From contig NZ_CP063362.1 in NCBI RefSeq assembly GCF_016807805.1, positions 2,407,001 through 2,471,000 of the forward strand: DNA of 64,000 nt, read 5' to 3'. Source of the stretch: Xanthobacter dioxanivorans (GTDB taxonomy: Bacteria; Pseudomonadota; Alphaproteobacteria; Rhizobiales; Xanthobacteraceae). Under the pieces are notes generated by a model. That model was not told the origin of the DNA and ran no database searches. It saw nothing but the letters and a program-made list of their open reading frames with translations. Made by a program: the position numbers and the translations under genes. Shown one piece after another: positions 27,476-40,863 of the stretch. The first letter of the stretch is position 1; every line of letters starts with the position of its first letter.

Positions 27476-30468
27476 CTACTCGGCGGCGGTCGAGCGCTTC
27501 TTGCCGCGGGTCTCCGTCGGCGCGGGCTCGATCAGGGCGCGGCACTCGTCGGCGGTCAAAGGCTCGCCGAAGACGACGCCCTGGCCGTATTCGCAGCCGA
27601 AGCGCGTCATCTCGCTCGCCTCGACTTCCTTTTCGAGCCCCTCCGCCATCACGTCCATGCCCAAGTCGTGGGCGAGGTCGATCATGGCGCCGACGATCAC
27701 CGGCCGGGCGGCCCGGGCCGGGCCCTTGGCGGTGTCGCGCACGAAGCGCGGGTCGATCTTCACGCAGTCGAAGGGAAAGCGCTGGAGATAGGCGAGGGAG
27801 GAATAGCCGGTGCCGAAATCATCGAGGCACAGGCCGGCGCCCAGCTCGCGCATGCGCCCCAGCACCACGGCGGCGTATTCCGGATTTTCCATCACCAGGC
27901 TCTCGGTCACTTCCAGCTTGAGCGAGCCGGGGGCGACCGTGTTGCGGGCGAGGACGGATTTCAGGTCCTGGATCAGGTCGTGCCGCAGCAATTGCCGGGA
28001 CGAGACGTTCACATGCATGAACAGCGGCGGGTCGACGCGCAGCAGGCGCTGCCACTGGCCGAGCTGGCGCGCCGCGCGGTCGAGCACGAACAGGCCGAGG
28101 TCGAGGATGAGGCCGGTTTCTTCGGCCAGCAGCAGGAACTCGGACGCCGCCAGCTCGCCGAGGCGCGGGTGGTTCCAGCGCATATAGGCTTCGAAGCCAC
28201 CGATGGCCCGGTCGCCGAGGCGGACGATGGGCTGGTAGCGCACCGAGATCTGGTCCTTCTCCAGCGCCTCGCGCAGCTCGCCCTCCAGCACCACGCGGTC
28301 GATCTTCTGCTGGCGCATGGCGGGGCGGAACACCTCGATGCGGTCGCCACCGATGCGCTTGGCGTAGTACATGGCGAGCTCGGCGTCCTTGAGCACCTCG
28401 TCGCGCTTGGTCTGGTCTGGACCCGACAGCACGAGGCCGATGGAGGCGGTAACGAACACCTCCCGGTCGGCGAAGGCGATGGGCGCGCGCAGCGAGCGGC
28501 GCAGGGTGTCGGCGAAGGTGGTGATGCGCTCGGCGTCGCGCTCCGACAGGAGGATCATGCCGAACTGGTCGCCGGAGATGCGCGCCAGCGTGTCCTGCGG
28601 CTTCAGCAGGCGCATGAGGCGGCGGGCCACGGTGAGCAGGATGGAATCGGCCACCGCCATGCCCACCTGCACGTTGAGCTGCTTGAAGCGGTCGAGGTCG
28701 ATCACCATCACCGTCGGCTTCACCTTCTCGTCGAGGCGGGCCATGGTCAGGGCCTGGTTCAGGCGATCGAGGAACAGCTCGCGGTTGGGCAGGCCGGTGA
28801 GGTTGTCGCGCACCGCGTCGTGCAGCAACCGCTCGGCGGCGATGCGCTCGCCGGTCACGTCGGTGAGGGTGCCGATGCAGCGCACCACCTCGCCGTCGGT
28901 GCCCACCACCGGGCGTGCCTTGAGGTTGAAGGTGAGGTAGTGGCCGTCGATGGCCCGGAGGCGGAAGTCCTGGTCGATGCGGCCGCGGCGCTGGTCGATG
29001 ATGCCGTCGAGCGTCGCGCGGAAGCGGTCGCGGTCGGCGGGATGCAGCACTTCCAGCCAGCCGGCGGCCTCGGTCTCCAGCGAATGGCGCCTGAGGCCCA
29101 GCGCCTCCTCGGCCTCGGGGAGGTGTAGATGCGGTCCGTGTCCACATCCCAGTCCCACACGATGAGGCCGGACCCGGCCAGCGCCAAAGCGCGGCGCTCC
29201 AGCTCGGAGGTGGAGCCCTGGATGCCGCCGATGCCGGCGAAGGCGTGCTGCATCACGGTGAAGCCGATGAGCATCACGATCAGCACCAGGCCGCCGGACA
29301 GGGCCGGGGCGGCGAGGTCGTTGGTGACGAGCCCGGCCACGGTGAGCCCGGCCATCAGCACCCATACCAGCAGCAGCGACCAGGTGGGGATGATGAGCAC
29401 GGCGCGGTCGAAGCCATGCTGCGACAGCCAGATCACCACGATGAAGCCGGCCACCGCCACCGACAGCAGGGACAGGCGGGCGATCCCCGCCGCCACCGGC
29501 GCGTCGAGCAGCGCCACCACCACCAGCGCGGCGAGAAAGGTGAGCCAGCCCGCCGCCACGTGCACATAGCGCACATGCCAGCGGTTGAGGTTGAGATAGG
29601 CGAACAGGAACACCAGCAGCGTCGCGGTCAGGACCGCCTCGCCCGCCGCCCGCCAGAACTGCTCGGCCAGGGGGGAGAGGCCGAACACCTTCGACCAGAA
29701 GGCGAAGTCGAGCCCGATATAGCCGAGCACCGCCCAGGCGAGGGCCGCCGCCGCCGGGAACATCACCGATCCCTTCACCACGAACAGGATGGTGAGGAAC
29801 AAGGCGAGCAGGCCGGCGATGCCGATGACGATGCCGTGGTAGAGGGTGAAGGCGTTCACCCGGTCCTTGTAGGCGTCGGGCTCCCACAGCTGGAGCTGCG
29901 GCAGGTTCGGGCCGCCGAGCTCGGCCACGAAGGACACGGTGGAGCCGGGGTCGATGGTGATGAGGAAGACGTCGGCGTCCGGTGCGGTCTGCCGCTCCGG
30001 CTTGAAGCCCTGGCTGGCGGTGATGGCGACGATGCGGCGGTTGCCGAGATCGGGCCAGAACAGTCCGGAGCCCGACATGCGGTAGTGCGGCGCGACGATC
30101 AGCCGGTCCACCTGCTCGTCGGTGTTGTTGGACAGGGCAAAGGCGATCCAGTCGGCATGGCTGCGCCCGTCGGAGGTCGGCACCTCGATGCGGCGTACCA
30201 CGCCTTCGGCATCGGGCGCGGCGGAGAGCTGGAAGCGCCCGTCGTCGGTGGCCTGGCGCTCCACCGCCGGCAAGAGGTCGGTGACCTTGGCGTCGAGGCG
30301 CAGGGCGATGGCCTCCATGGCCCGCGCGTCGCCGTTGGGCAGGAGGACGGCGAGGAGGAGGAGCACCGACAAGGCGAGGGCGCCAGCGAGGAACGACCGC
30401 AAATTCCTGGTCTCCGCACCCGGCATGGGGCCGGGCCGAGTTTCGATCACGAAAGCACCATGCCGCAT
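27476..30468 (-). pseudogene. 7TM-PAS-GGDEF-EAL signalling protein, frame broken at 29117-29120
   Basis: A c-di-GMP-type regulator of about 997 aa once one base is restored. The N-terminal half (frame ending at 28855) has a signal/anchor helix, a periplasmic 7TMR-DISM-like domain and seven membrane helices, then the beginning of a PAS domain (GSGLIVWDWDVDTDRIYTSP). The rest (other frame, ending at 27476) continues EAEEALGLRRHS through PAS, a degenerate GGDEF (SGDQF) and an EAL domain whose first motif is EAY but which keeps QPIV, NVSS, EVTES, DDFGTGYSS, VKIDP and AEGLE. The break is one G short in the GGGG at 29117-29120. The domain set predicts a phosphodiesterase. Start uncertain: ATG 30468 or 30426. 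Confidence 0.8.
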
Positions 30469-30692
30469 GCGCGATGCGCGCGAACGAGACGCACATGAAC
30501 CAACGGCATCGAACTCCAGCTTATCCGAAGCGGGCGGGCGCGTGAATCCGCCCGGGCCCGCCGAGAATGGAATCATCTAGCCAAGCGGCGAGGCCGGAGC
30601 AAGGCGGCACCACGGACGCATGCGCGGGGTTCCCAAACGAAAATGCGCGCCCGGGGGCGCGCATTCGGGGCGGCCGGGCGCCTCCCGCAACG

Positions 30693-31298
30693 TCAGAAGA
30701 AGCGACGGGCCGGGTCGCGGTCGTCCCCGGCGAGGGGGGCGGGTTCACGCGCGAGCCGCGCGGCTTCCTCGCGGCGCACATATTCGGAGAAGGGGTCGAG
30801 CACCTCTTCCTCCACCTGGGCGGCCACCGCCTCCAGCGCCTGCGCCGGCGCGTGGGCATGCACCGGGGGAGGAACGTGCGGGGCGACCGGGGGCTGCGGC
30901 CGGGCGACGACGGGACGCGCCTCCTCGACCGGCACCGCGTGGTCGGAATCGGTGGTGCGGGTGGCCTTGGCGTCGAGCCAGGGCAGGGGATAGGGGGACG
31001 CGATGTAGGCGATCCCGTCATCCTGTTCCCAGGCGATCATGTAGACCGCCTCTTCGGCGGGCATGCCCGGCAGGGAGAACATCTGCGGCAGGTCGCGGGC
31101 GGTGCCGCTCCAGCCCAGGGTATGCGCCAGCTGAAAGGCCTCGTCGAGGAAGGCGGTCACCGCGGCGAGGCGGTCGGCACGCAGCGACTGGGCGAAATCG
31201 ACATCGAGAAGGCGGCGGAGATAGGACTCCACGCTGTCGCCCGTGGCCCACTGGGCGCCACTGGCGAACTGATAGACGTACACGCGCGGACTTTCCAT
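30693..31298 (-). CDS. Hypothetical protein with Pro/Ala-rich linker
   Basis: 201 aa, not recognised. Residues about 1-115 look like a compact cytoplasmic domain (VYVYQFASGAQWATGDSVES, then MFSLPGMPAEEAVYMIAWEQ). They are followed by a His/Pro/Ala-rich linker and a short charged helix near the C-terminus (DPFSEYVRREEAARLA). Start ATG 31298 has GGAG seven bases upstream; a GTG directly before it is an alternative. Stands alone; shares a long upstream region with the divergent cupin gene. Confidence 0.6.
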   Translation of the reverse strand: MESPRVYVYQFASGAQWATGDSVESYLRRLLDVDFAQSLRADRLAAVTAFLDEAFQLAHTLGWSGTARDLPQMFSLPGMPAEEAVYMIAWEQDDGIAYIASPYPLPWLDAKATRTTDSDHAVPVEEARPVVARPQPPVAPHVPPPVHAHAPAQALEAVAAQVEEEVLDPFSEYVRREEAARLAREPAPLAGDDRDPARRFF

Positions 31299-31736
31299 CA
31301 CGCAGCTCCAAACACGTCAAGAGAGCCGCCCTCTTAGCAAAAAGCTTCCGCAAACACAAAAGCGGCTGCCCGCTCGCGCGGCAGGACGCTTAAGCATCCG
31401 TCACCATGCTGCCGCCGCCAGGGCGCGAACGTGGCTCGGAATGCACGCATGAGGATATGCCCCGGCCTGTCCCGCGGCAGGCGGCCGATGGCGCGGCCTG
31501 CCGGGGCCGGAGGCCAGAGCGTCGGCCTGAACCGGTCGTGACGAAGGCGAGGCAGGAGATGGATCCGGCGCCCACGTCCTCGGGGCGAGGCGCCGGCGGA
31601 TGCGCGCTGTGGTGGTGAAGTCGGTGTGTCGGGCCTGTTGGAGGGGGCGGCGACGCCTTCTCGGTTGCGCCGCGGCGCGCGACGCTGTTGTTTCGCGGCG
31701 GAACGCGGCGGAAGAAGCCAAGAAGAAAGGGTGCCC
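31299..31736. other. Gene-free region with an inverted repeat
   Basis: 438 bases between divergent genes. No open frame here reads like protein. A GC hairpin (cggcaggc / gcctgccg) spans 31475-31503. No clear promoter consensus or T-tailed terminator was found. Confidence 0.5.
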
Positions 31737-32237
31737 ATGGCGAAATCCCCCATCGTGAAGCTGAAGGACCTGGCGCTGACCCCGCAGGTCGCCGGCGCCG
31801 GCTTCGAGGCGCATCTGGCGTCCATTGCCGCCCCGCTCGGGGCCCGGCGCCTCGGGGCGCGCTACGTGGAGGTGCCGGCAGGCCGGAAGGCGTGGCCCCT
31901 GCACTGCCATCATGCCAATGACGAGCTCTTCGTCATCCTCTCCGGGGCCGGGCGCCTGCGCTTCGGCGCGGAGACGTTCGCGGTGGCGGAGGGCGACGTG
32001 GTGGTCTGTCCCGCCGGTGGTCCCGAGACCGCCCACCAGCTCATCGCCGACGACGCGGGGCCGCTGCGCTACCTGGCGGTGAGCACCATGAACGAGCCGG
32101 ACGTGATGGAATATCCCGACAGCGGCAAGGTCACGGTCTTTGCCGGCGCCGCCCCCGGCGGCAACAAGGCCGCGCGGCGCTTCGAGGGCACCTTCCGCAG
32201 CGACAGCCGCGTCGGCTACTGGGAGGGCGAGACCTGA
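31737..32237 (+). CDS. Cupin domain-containing protein
   Basis: 166 aa single-cupin protein. The first cupin motif is RKAWPLHCHHANDELFVILSG with the metal-binding HxH-type residues and Glu; the second is the PAGGPETAHQLIADD stretch carrying the further His. Start ATG 31737 has AAGAAAGG upstream; a longer frame from 31626 is Arg-rich and unlikely. Role unknown; similar stand-alone cupins are often sugar-isomerase-like or sensory. Confidence 0.8.
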   Translation: MAKSPIVKLKDLALTPQVAGAGFEAHLASIAAPLGARRLGARYVEVPAGRKAWPLHCHHANDELFVILSGAGRLRFGAETFAVAEGDVVVCPAGGPETAHQLIADDAGPLRYLAVSTMNEPDVMEYPDSGKVTVFAGAAPGGNKAARRFEGTFRSDSRVGYWEGET

Positions 32238-32323
32238 GCGGGTCTCCCGCCCGCCGTTTCGGGCCGCCGACCGCATGAGGGGATGAGCCGCGGGTCCCTT
32301 CCGGCGGCTGGTGGGCGTGGGCC

Positions 32324-33685
32324 TCAGGCGCCGCCGGCATAGGTGAGGGCGAGGGCGGTCATGTCGTCGAACTGCGGCGCGGTGCCCGAATAGGCCGCCA
32401 CCGCATCGAGCAAAGTCGGGATGAAGGCGCCGGCGGGCAGCTGGCGCGCCGCCGCGGCGGCAGCCTCGAGGCGCGCCTCGCCGAACACCGCTTCGCCGGG
32501 GTCGATGGCGTCGGTGAGGCCATCGGAGAACAGGAACAGCCGGTCGCCCGGGGCCAGCCGGGTGGTGGCGGCGCGGGTCTTCGCGCCTTCCATGATGGCC
32601 AGCGCCATGCCGGTGGCCGCCGGACGATCGATGGTGCCGTCGGCACGCAGGATCATGCAGTCCGTATGGCCGCAACTGCAGTAGGCGAACGCGCCGGTAT
32701 CGAGATCCAGCACCCCGCAGAAGACGGTGACGAACATGTCCTCGCTGTTGGTGGCGCACAAAAGGTCGTTCACCGCGGCCAGCGCCCGGGCGAGGTCCGG
32801 CTCGTTCCGCAGCACCATGCGCAGCGCCGTCTGGGTGGCGCTCATGAACAGGGCGGCCGGGGTGCCCTTGCCCGCCACGTCGCCGAGGCTCACCACGAGG
32901 CGCCGCTGGTCGATGAGGAAATAATCGTAGAAGTCGCCGCCCACGTCCTTCGCCGGGCGCATGGCGGCGCAGATGTCCGCCCGCCCGCCCAGGGCCGCGG
33001 CGGAAAGCGGCGGCGGCAGCATGGCGCGTTGGATGGCGGCGGCGTTGGCCATCTCCCGCCGCTCGGCGGCCCGGGTCATGATCGCCTGGGCGAGCCGGCG
33101 GAACGAGTGCGAGAAGTCCACCAGCTCGGGCAGGGGATTTTGCAGCTCGTCGAGGAGGTGCAGGTCGAAGTCCCGCCGCTCCAGGGCGTTGAGGGCATTG
33201 GCGTAGAAGCCGAAGGCGCGGTTGAAGGTCTCGAAGCGCCGGCCGAACTGCCGCATCACCGCCGAGAGCAGCCCGGGATGGGCGCGCCCCGCCGCATCCA
33301 GCGCCTGCGACGACAGCCGCACGGCGCGCAGGGGGGTGAGCGCGTCCACGTGGGCGGTGCGGGCGACGCCGGTGAAGGCCGCGATCTCGCCGATGACCGC
33401 CGGAGCCTCATGCCGCGCCAGCTCCACATGCTCGTAGGGCGTGTCGATGGTGACCACCGCCGCGCCCTCCAGTACCAGGAGGGCGAAGGTGCCGCGGTCG
33501 CCCCGGCGGATCAGGCGCGTGCCCGGGAGGGCGGTGATCACTTCCCCTTCGGCGACCAGCGCGACGAGGGCATCCTCGGGAAAATCGGCGAAATAGGCAT
33601 GCCGTGCCATGATCCGCGCCGCATCCACGGCCTCGTGCGGGCCGAGGGGGAGGGCCTCCTCGTGTCGTTGCGTCAGCGGCTTCAT
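32324..33685 (-). CDS. Cyclic-nucleotide-binding / SpoIIE-type PP2C phosphatase
   Basis: 453 aa two-domain signalling protein. N-terminal cNMP-binding-like beta-barrel (about residues 20-140; RLIRRGDRGTFALLVLEGAA, then VIGEIAAF). A helical linker with AERREMANAAAIQRAMLPPP precedes a SpoIIE/RsbU-type Ser/Thr phosphatase: GGDFYDYFLIDQRRL, SLGDVAGKGTPAALFMSATQ, FSDGLTDAIDP and FDDMTALAL carry the metal-binding Asp residues. Such proteins typically dephosphorylate an anti-sigma antagonist in partner-switching stress responses; no STAS or anti-sigma gene is nearby. Start ATG 33685 has GAGGAC upstream. Confidence 0.85.
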   Translation of the reverse strand: MKPLTQRHEEALPLGPHEAVDAARIMARHAYFADFPEDALVALVAEGEVITALPGTRLIRRGDRGTFALLVLEGAAVVTIDTPYEHVELARHEAPAVIGEIAAFTGVARTAHVDALTPLRAVRLSSQALDAAGRAHPGLLSAVMRQFGRRFETFNRAFGFYANALNALERRDFDLHLLDELQNPLPELVDFSHSFRRLAQAIMTRAAERREMANAAAIQRAMLPPPLSAAALGGRADICAAMRPAKDVGGDFYDYFLIDQRRLVVSLGDVAGKGTPAALFMSATQTALRMVLRNEPDLARALAAVNDLLCATNSEDMFVTVFCGVLDLDTGAFAYCSCGHTDCMILRADGTIDRPAATGMALAIMEGAKTRAATTRLAPGDRLFLFSDGLTDAIDPGEAVFGEARLEAAAAAARQLPAGAFIPTLLDAVAAYSGTAPQFDDMTALALTYAGGA

Positions 33686-33734
33686 GGGTTGTCCTCGCGG
33701 CGCCGGCACTATAGCGCAGGTCGCCGCGACGCCC

Positions 33735-34202
33735 TTACTGCAAACGCAGGATGCGAAGGGCCCGCGCGAGCACGGCGAACATCACCGCCGTGGACCAGCC
33801 GAACAGGAGCATGCCGTTCGCCGCGGTGATGGGCCCGAGCACGCGCCAGCGGTGCTCGGGCAGCATGTCGCCGTAGCCGAGCGTGGTGAAGTTCACGAAG
33901 GCGAAATAATAGGCATCCTTCTCCTGGATCACGCCCAGGACCCCATAGAAGAAGGCCCAGACGGCGACCTCCAGGAAGTGCGCCAGCGTCAGCAGCGTGC
34001 CCGACGCGCCCATGACGATGATCAGCGTCATGATCCTGCGGCGCGGCGACAGGTGGCGGGCCGATATATGCGCGATCCTGATCGCGAGCACCGTCACCAG
34101 CGCCTGGATGGTGATGGTGCCGAGGCTGGCCAACGCCCCGACCAGGAACTCTTCGTCCAGGAACCAGAACAACGACCCACTCTCCCGCTGCGGCCCGTCC
34201 AT
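33735..34202 (-). CDS. Two-helix potassium channel family protein
   Basis: 155 aa ion-channel protein with the K+ selectivity filter TTLGYGD at residues 106-112, between a pore helix (DAYYFAFVNF) and the last membrane helix (NGMLLFGWSTAVMFAVLARAL). Two further hydrophobic helices lie at about residues 20-45 and 57-90. No RCK or cyclic-nucleotide domain is attached. Shares the strand with the SpoIIE phosphatase gene, 49 bases upstream of it, and is divergent from typA. Confidence 0.85.
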   Translation of the reverse strand: MDGPQRESGSLFWFLDEEFLVGALASLGTITIQALVTVLAIRIAHISARHLSPRRRIMTLIIVMGASGTLLTLAHFLEVAVWAFFYGVLGVIQEKDAYYFAFVNFTTLGYGDMLPEHRWRVLGPITAANGMLLFGWSTAVMFAVLARALRILRLQ

Positions 34203-34364
34203 CGATCGCCCAGGCCCGGTTTGCGGGCAAGAGGCGGCGGCCTATTCGGGCCGGTTTTGGCGGCGCGCATTGATCTTGATCGGTTTGTGTGTATTTTGCG
34301 CCGCAATAATCCCTTTCCCGGCGGGCCCGAGCTATTCGGACCCGCGTTTTTGTGCTGGACGACC

Positions 34365-36194
<1,830 letters not shown>

Positions 36195-36314
36195 TCGCGA
36201 GGCCCTTCCGGGCCGCCGGTCTCAGTTGAACGCAGAAGGCCGGGCGAGGGGCACTCCCTCTCCCGGCCTTCTGCGTTTCAAGCCGGCGAGCGGCAGGCTG
36301 TTCGGAGCGCTAGG

Positions 36315-36437
36315 CCCCCTCTCCCCTTGCGGGAGAGGGCCGGGGTGAGGGGTGTTTCGCCCTTTGTCCCGGCGTGGGGGCTCCTTGCCGACAGACCCTC
36401 GCCTCACCCCCAGCCCCTCTCCCGCAAGGGGAGAGGG
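36315..36437. repeat. Paired dispersed palindromic repeat
   Basis: Two inverted copies of a 37-39 base GC element face each other: 36315-36353 and 36401-36437. Each arm itself folds (ccctctccc / gggagaggg around cttgc). Such elements are common between convergent genes in GC-rich Proteobacteria; here it lies between typA and glxR and may end both transcripts. Confidence 0.75.
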
Positions 36438-36487
36438 GAGAAGCGCGCACGCCCGGCGCCGCCTTTCATCCCGCGTGCCTTGGCAGA

Positions 36488-37366
36488 TCACGCCACGTCG
36501 TGGCCGGCCAGAAGCTCCAGCGCCTTCACCAGCGCCGAATGGTCCCACTTCGCCCCGCCATGGGCGACGCAGGCGTTGAACAATTCCTGCGCGTTGGCGG
36601 TGTTGGGCAGGCTCACGCCGATGGCGCGGGCGCTCTGCAGGGCGAGGTTCAGGTCCTTCTGGTGCAGCTCGATGCGGAAGCCCGGATCGAAGGTGCGCTT
36701 GATCATGCGCTCCCCGTGCACTTCCAGGATGCGGGAGGTGGCGAGGCCGCCCATCAGCGCCTGGCGCACCTTGGCCGGGTCGGCGCCCGCCTTGGAGGCG
36801 AAGAGCAGGCCTTCCGCCACCGCCTCGATGGTGAGGGCGACGATGATCTGGTTGGCCACCTTGGCGGTCTGGCCGGCGCCGACGCCGCCCACCAGGGTGA
36901 TGTTCTTGCCCATCTTCTCGAACAGCGGCTTCACCGCCTCGAAGGTGGCGTCCGCGCCGCCGACCATGATGGTGAGGGAGGCGGCCTTGGCGCCCACCTC
37001 GCCGCCGGAGACCGGGGCATCGAGATAGTCGCCGCCCTTCTCCGCGATGCGGGCGGCGAAGTCCTTGGTGGCCACCGGGGAGATGGAGCTCATGTCCACC
37101 ACCACCTTGCCGGCGGAAATTCCCTCGGCGACGCCGACGGGTCCGAACAGCACCTTCTCCACGTCCGGCGTGTCCGGGACCATGGTGATGATGATGTCGG
37201 CCTTGCGCGCCACCTCGGCCGGGGAGGAGGCTTCCACCGCGCCCTTGTCGAGCAGCTCCTGCGCCGGCTTCGAGCGGTTGTGGACGAACAGGGTGTGCCC
37301 GGCGTCGATGAGGTGGCCCGCCATGGGACGGCCCATGATGCCGAGGCCGATGAAACCGACGTTCAT
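36488..37366 (-). CDS. glxR: 2-hydroxy-3-oxopropionate (tartronate semialdehyde) reductase
   Basis: 292 aa beta-hydroxyacid dehydrogenase that reduces tartronate semialdehyde to D-glycerate with NAD(P)H. Seen: nucleotide motif GFIGLGIMGRPMAGHL (residues 4-19), substrate motif DAPVSGGEVGAKAASL, and the catalytic Lys in GAGQTAKVANQIIVA. ATG 37366 follows AGGAGA. Third gene of gcl-hyi-glxR: gcl makes the substrate from glyoxylate and hyi interconverts it with hydroxypyruvate. Both garR and glxR names are used for this enzyme. Confidence 0.92.
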   Translation of the reverse strand: MNVGFIGLGIMGRPMAGHLIDAGHTLFVHNRSKPAQELLDKGAVEASSPAEVARKADIIITMVPDTPDVEKVLFGPVGVAEGISAGKVVVDMSSISPVATKDFAARIAEKGGDYLDAPVSGGEVGAKAASLTIMVGGADATFEAVKPLFEKMGKNITLVGGVGAGQTAKVANQIIVALTIEAVAEGLLFASKAGADPAKVRQALMGGLATSRILEVHGERMIKRTFDPGFRIELHQKDLNLALQSARAIGVSLPNTANAQELFNACVAHGGAKWDHSALVKALELLAGHDVA

Positions 37367-37446
37367 GTGCGTTTCTCCTGAAGAGGCTTCGTTCTGAAGG
37401 GCGGCCCGAGGGGCGGGCGCACCTGACGGCGTCAAGCGTCGGACGT

Positions 37447-38226
37447 TCAGCCCTTGTAGGGGGCGAACCAGCCGAGGCCCGCATCGGTGGTGGTCTTCGG
37501 CTTGTATTCGCAGCCGATCCAGCCGTCATAGCCGGTGTCGTCGATGGCCTTGAACAGGAAGGGATAGTTGATCTCCCCCGTGCCCGGCTCGCCACGGCCC
37601 GGATTGTCGGCGAGCTGGATGTGCTTGATGCGGGAGATGTTGGCGCGGACGGTGGGGGTGAGGTCCCCCTCCATGATCTGCATGTGGTAGATGTCGTACT
37701 GGAAGAAAATGTCGTCCGCGCCCACCTCGTCGAGCAGCGCCAGGGTCTGCTTCGTATGGGTCAGGTGGAAGCCGGGGATGTCCCGCGTGTTGATCGCCTC
37801 CACCACGAAGGGGATGCCGGCCTTCTTCAGCTCGGCGGCGGCGAACTTCAGGTTCTTCACCAGCGTCTCGTGCACCTTGTCCGCCGGAACGTCCTTCGGT
37901 GTCAGCCCGGCAAGGCAGTTGATGGCCTTGGTGTTGAGGGCCTTCGCATACTCGATGCCCTTGCCCACGCTGTCCTGGAACTCGCCCTCGCGCCCCGGCA
38001 GGCAGGCGATGCCGCGCTCGCCGCCGGCCCAGTCGCCGGCCGGCAGGTTGTGCAGGGCCTGGACGAGGCCGTGGGCGGCCAGCTTCTCGGCCAGCACTTC
38101 CTTGTCGTAGGCGTAGGGGAACAGGTATTCGACCCCCTTGAAGCCGGCCTTCGCCGCCTTTTCAAACCGGTCGAGGAAGTCGATCTCGTTCCACAGCATG
38201 GTGAGATTGGCGGCGAACTTGGGCAT
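37447..38226 (-). CDS. hyi: Hydroxypyruvate isomerase
   Basis: 259 aa TIM-barrel enzyme interconverting hydroxypyruvate and tartronate semialdehyde. Typical stretches: MPKFAANLTMLWNEIDFLDR at the N-terminus, HNLPAGDWAGGERGIACLP, VEAINTRDIPGFHLTHT (metal-binding Glu), FQYDIYHMQIMEGDL and IGCEYKP (second Glu). Lies between gcl and glxR on the same strand, 80 bases before glxR and 207 after gcl; that wider gap contains a dispersed palindrome. Confidence 0.93.
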   Translation of the reverse strand: MPKFAANLTMLWNEIDFLDRFEKAAKAGFKGVEYLFPYAYDKEVLAEKLAAHGLVQALHNLPAGDWAGGERGIACLPGREGEFQDSVGKGIEYAKALNTKAINCLAGLTPKDVPADKVHETLVKNLKFAAAELKKAGIPFVVEAINTRDIPGFHLTHTKQTLALLDEVGADDIFFQYDIYHMQIMEGDLTPTVRANISRIKHIQLADNPGRGEPGTGEINYPFLFKAIDDTGYDGWIGCEYKPKTTTDAGLGWFAPYKG

Positions 38227-38293
38227 GCGTCTCTCCGCGGGCTGAGCCTTGGGCTTTTTTCAAGGGGGCGCAGGATGCCGCGCCTTCGCCACC

Positions 38294-38385
38294 GTCATGC
38301 CCCGGCTTGTCGGGGGCATCCACGGTTTTCTTCGGAAGGCGCTCCTGCGGCGAAGGCAATCCCCCGGACAAGCCGGGGGATGACG
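38294..38385. repeat. Inverted dispersed repeat between gcl and hyi
   Basis: Two facing copies of a cccggcttgtcgggggcatc-type element (about 38294-38325 and 38358-38385, the second reading ccccggacaagccgggggat). Elements of this kind occur in many intergenic spaces of Rhizobiales genomes. Within an operon it could stabilise or attenuate the transcript. Confidence 0.65.
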
Positions 38386-38433
38386 TCCTGTGGATGGGGA
38401 AGCCGCCGGCGAGCGGCGGCGCGCCGCGCCCGC

Positions 38434-40209
<1,776 letters not shown>

Positions 40210-40407
40210 GGCATTCCTCCTCGGCTCTTATTCGACTTGGGGTCTTTTTTGACTTGCATATGGGATACGCCCCGGCCGTCTTCGCTTCTATGGGAAGAAC
40301 CGGAATGACATTGATGCCCTGGGAGAAATAATCGTGCGCCGGCGTCATTCTCCATCGCCGGAGGGAATGCTACGGTGCGGCGTCACAAGCTTGGAGAGGG
40401 CGCGCCG

Positions 40408-40710
40408 ATGCTGGGGGCGGAACGGGTTCGCGGTCGGGTTCGCTGTGCGGCCGCCGCGGCCGGCATCGCGACGGGGATGATGGCGTTCGCGCCGGGGGCG
40501 GGCGCGCAGGCGCTGGGCGAATTGTCGTGCCGGGCGCTGTGGGTCCAGCGCAACGCCGTCTATGCCGAGCAGGGCTATTGCTTCAAGACCAAGGATGCCA
40601 TCGCCACCTTCGGCGAGCGCTGCTATGCGCCCTACGGCCAGCTCACCCCCGACCAGCAGCGCTACGTGGACCAGGTGAAGGCCTGGGAGGCGCGCAAGGG
40701 GTGCCGGTGA
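40408..40710 (+). CDS. YARHG domain-containing secreted protein
   Basis: 100 aa. A signal peptide (about residues 8-32, cleavage near GAGA-QA) is followed by a short YARHG domain: CRALWVQRNAVYAEQGYCFK, CYAPYGQLTPDQQRYVDQV and a final Cys (KGCR). Four Cys are probably paired in the periplasm. ATG 40408 has GGAGAGGG upstream; a GTG at 40375 is possible. YARHG domains are extracellular and thought to bind peptidoglycan or substrates; function unproven. Confidence 0.78.
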   Translation: MLGAERVRGRVRCAAAAAGIATGMMAFAPGAGAQALGELSCRALWVQRNAVYAEQGYCFKTKDAIATFGERCYAPYGQLTPDQQRYVDQVKAWEARKGCR

Positions 40711-40863
40711 CACCGGCCGCCGCCGCGCGGAAATCCCTGCGAATGGATCGCATCGCGTGAAGACATGGTATAGGTGGACCGCCCGCCCCACCGGGGGCGT
40801 CCCTTCCGGACGCCCACCGGGATTGCGCCTTCAGGCGCCCCCGACAACACCGCCAAGACGCCC

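Noticed and set aside
31334..31825. A 163-codon minus-strand frame in the gap upstream of the cupin gene
   Set aside because: Arg/Pro-rich composition, overlaps the cupin start, and no domain or ribosome site.
34268..34283. TTGATCTTGATCGG upstream of typA as a second FixK/FNR box
   Set aside because: The right half (ATCGG) misses two consensus bases, and typA is not a typical member of that regulon.
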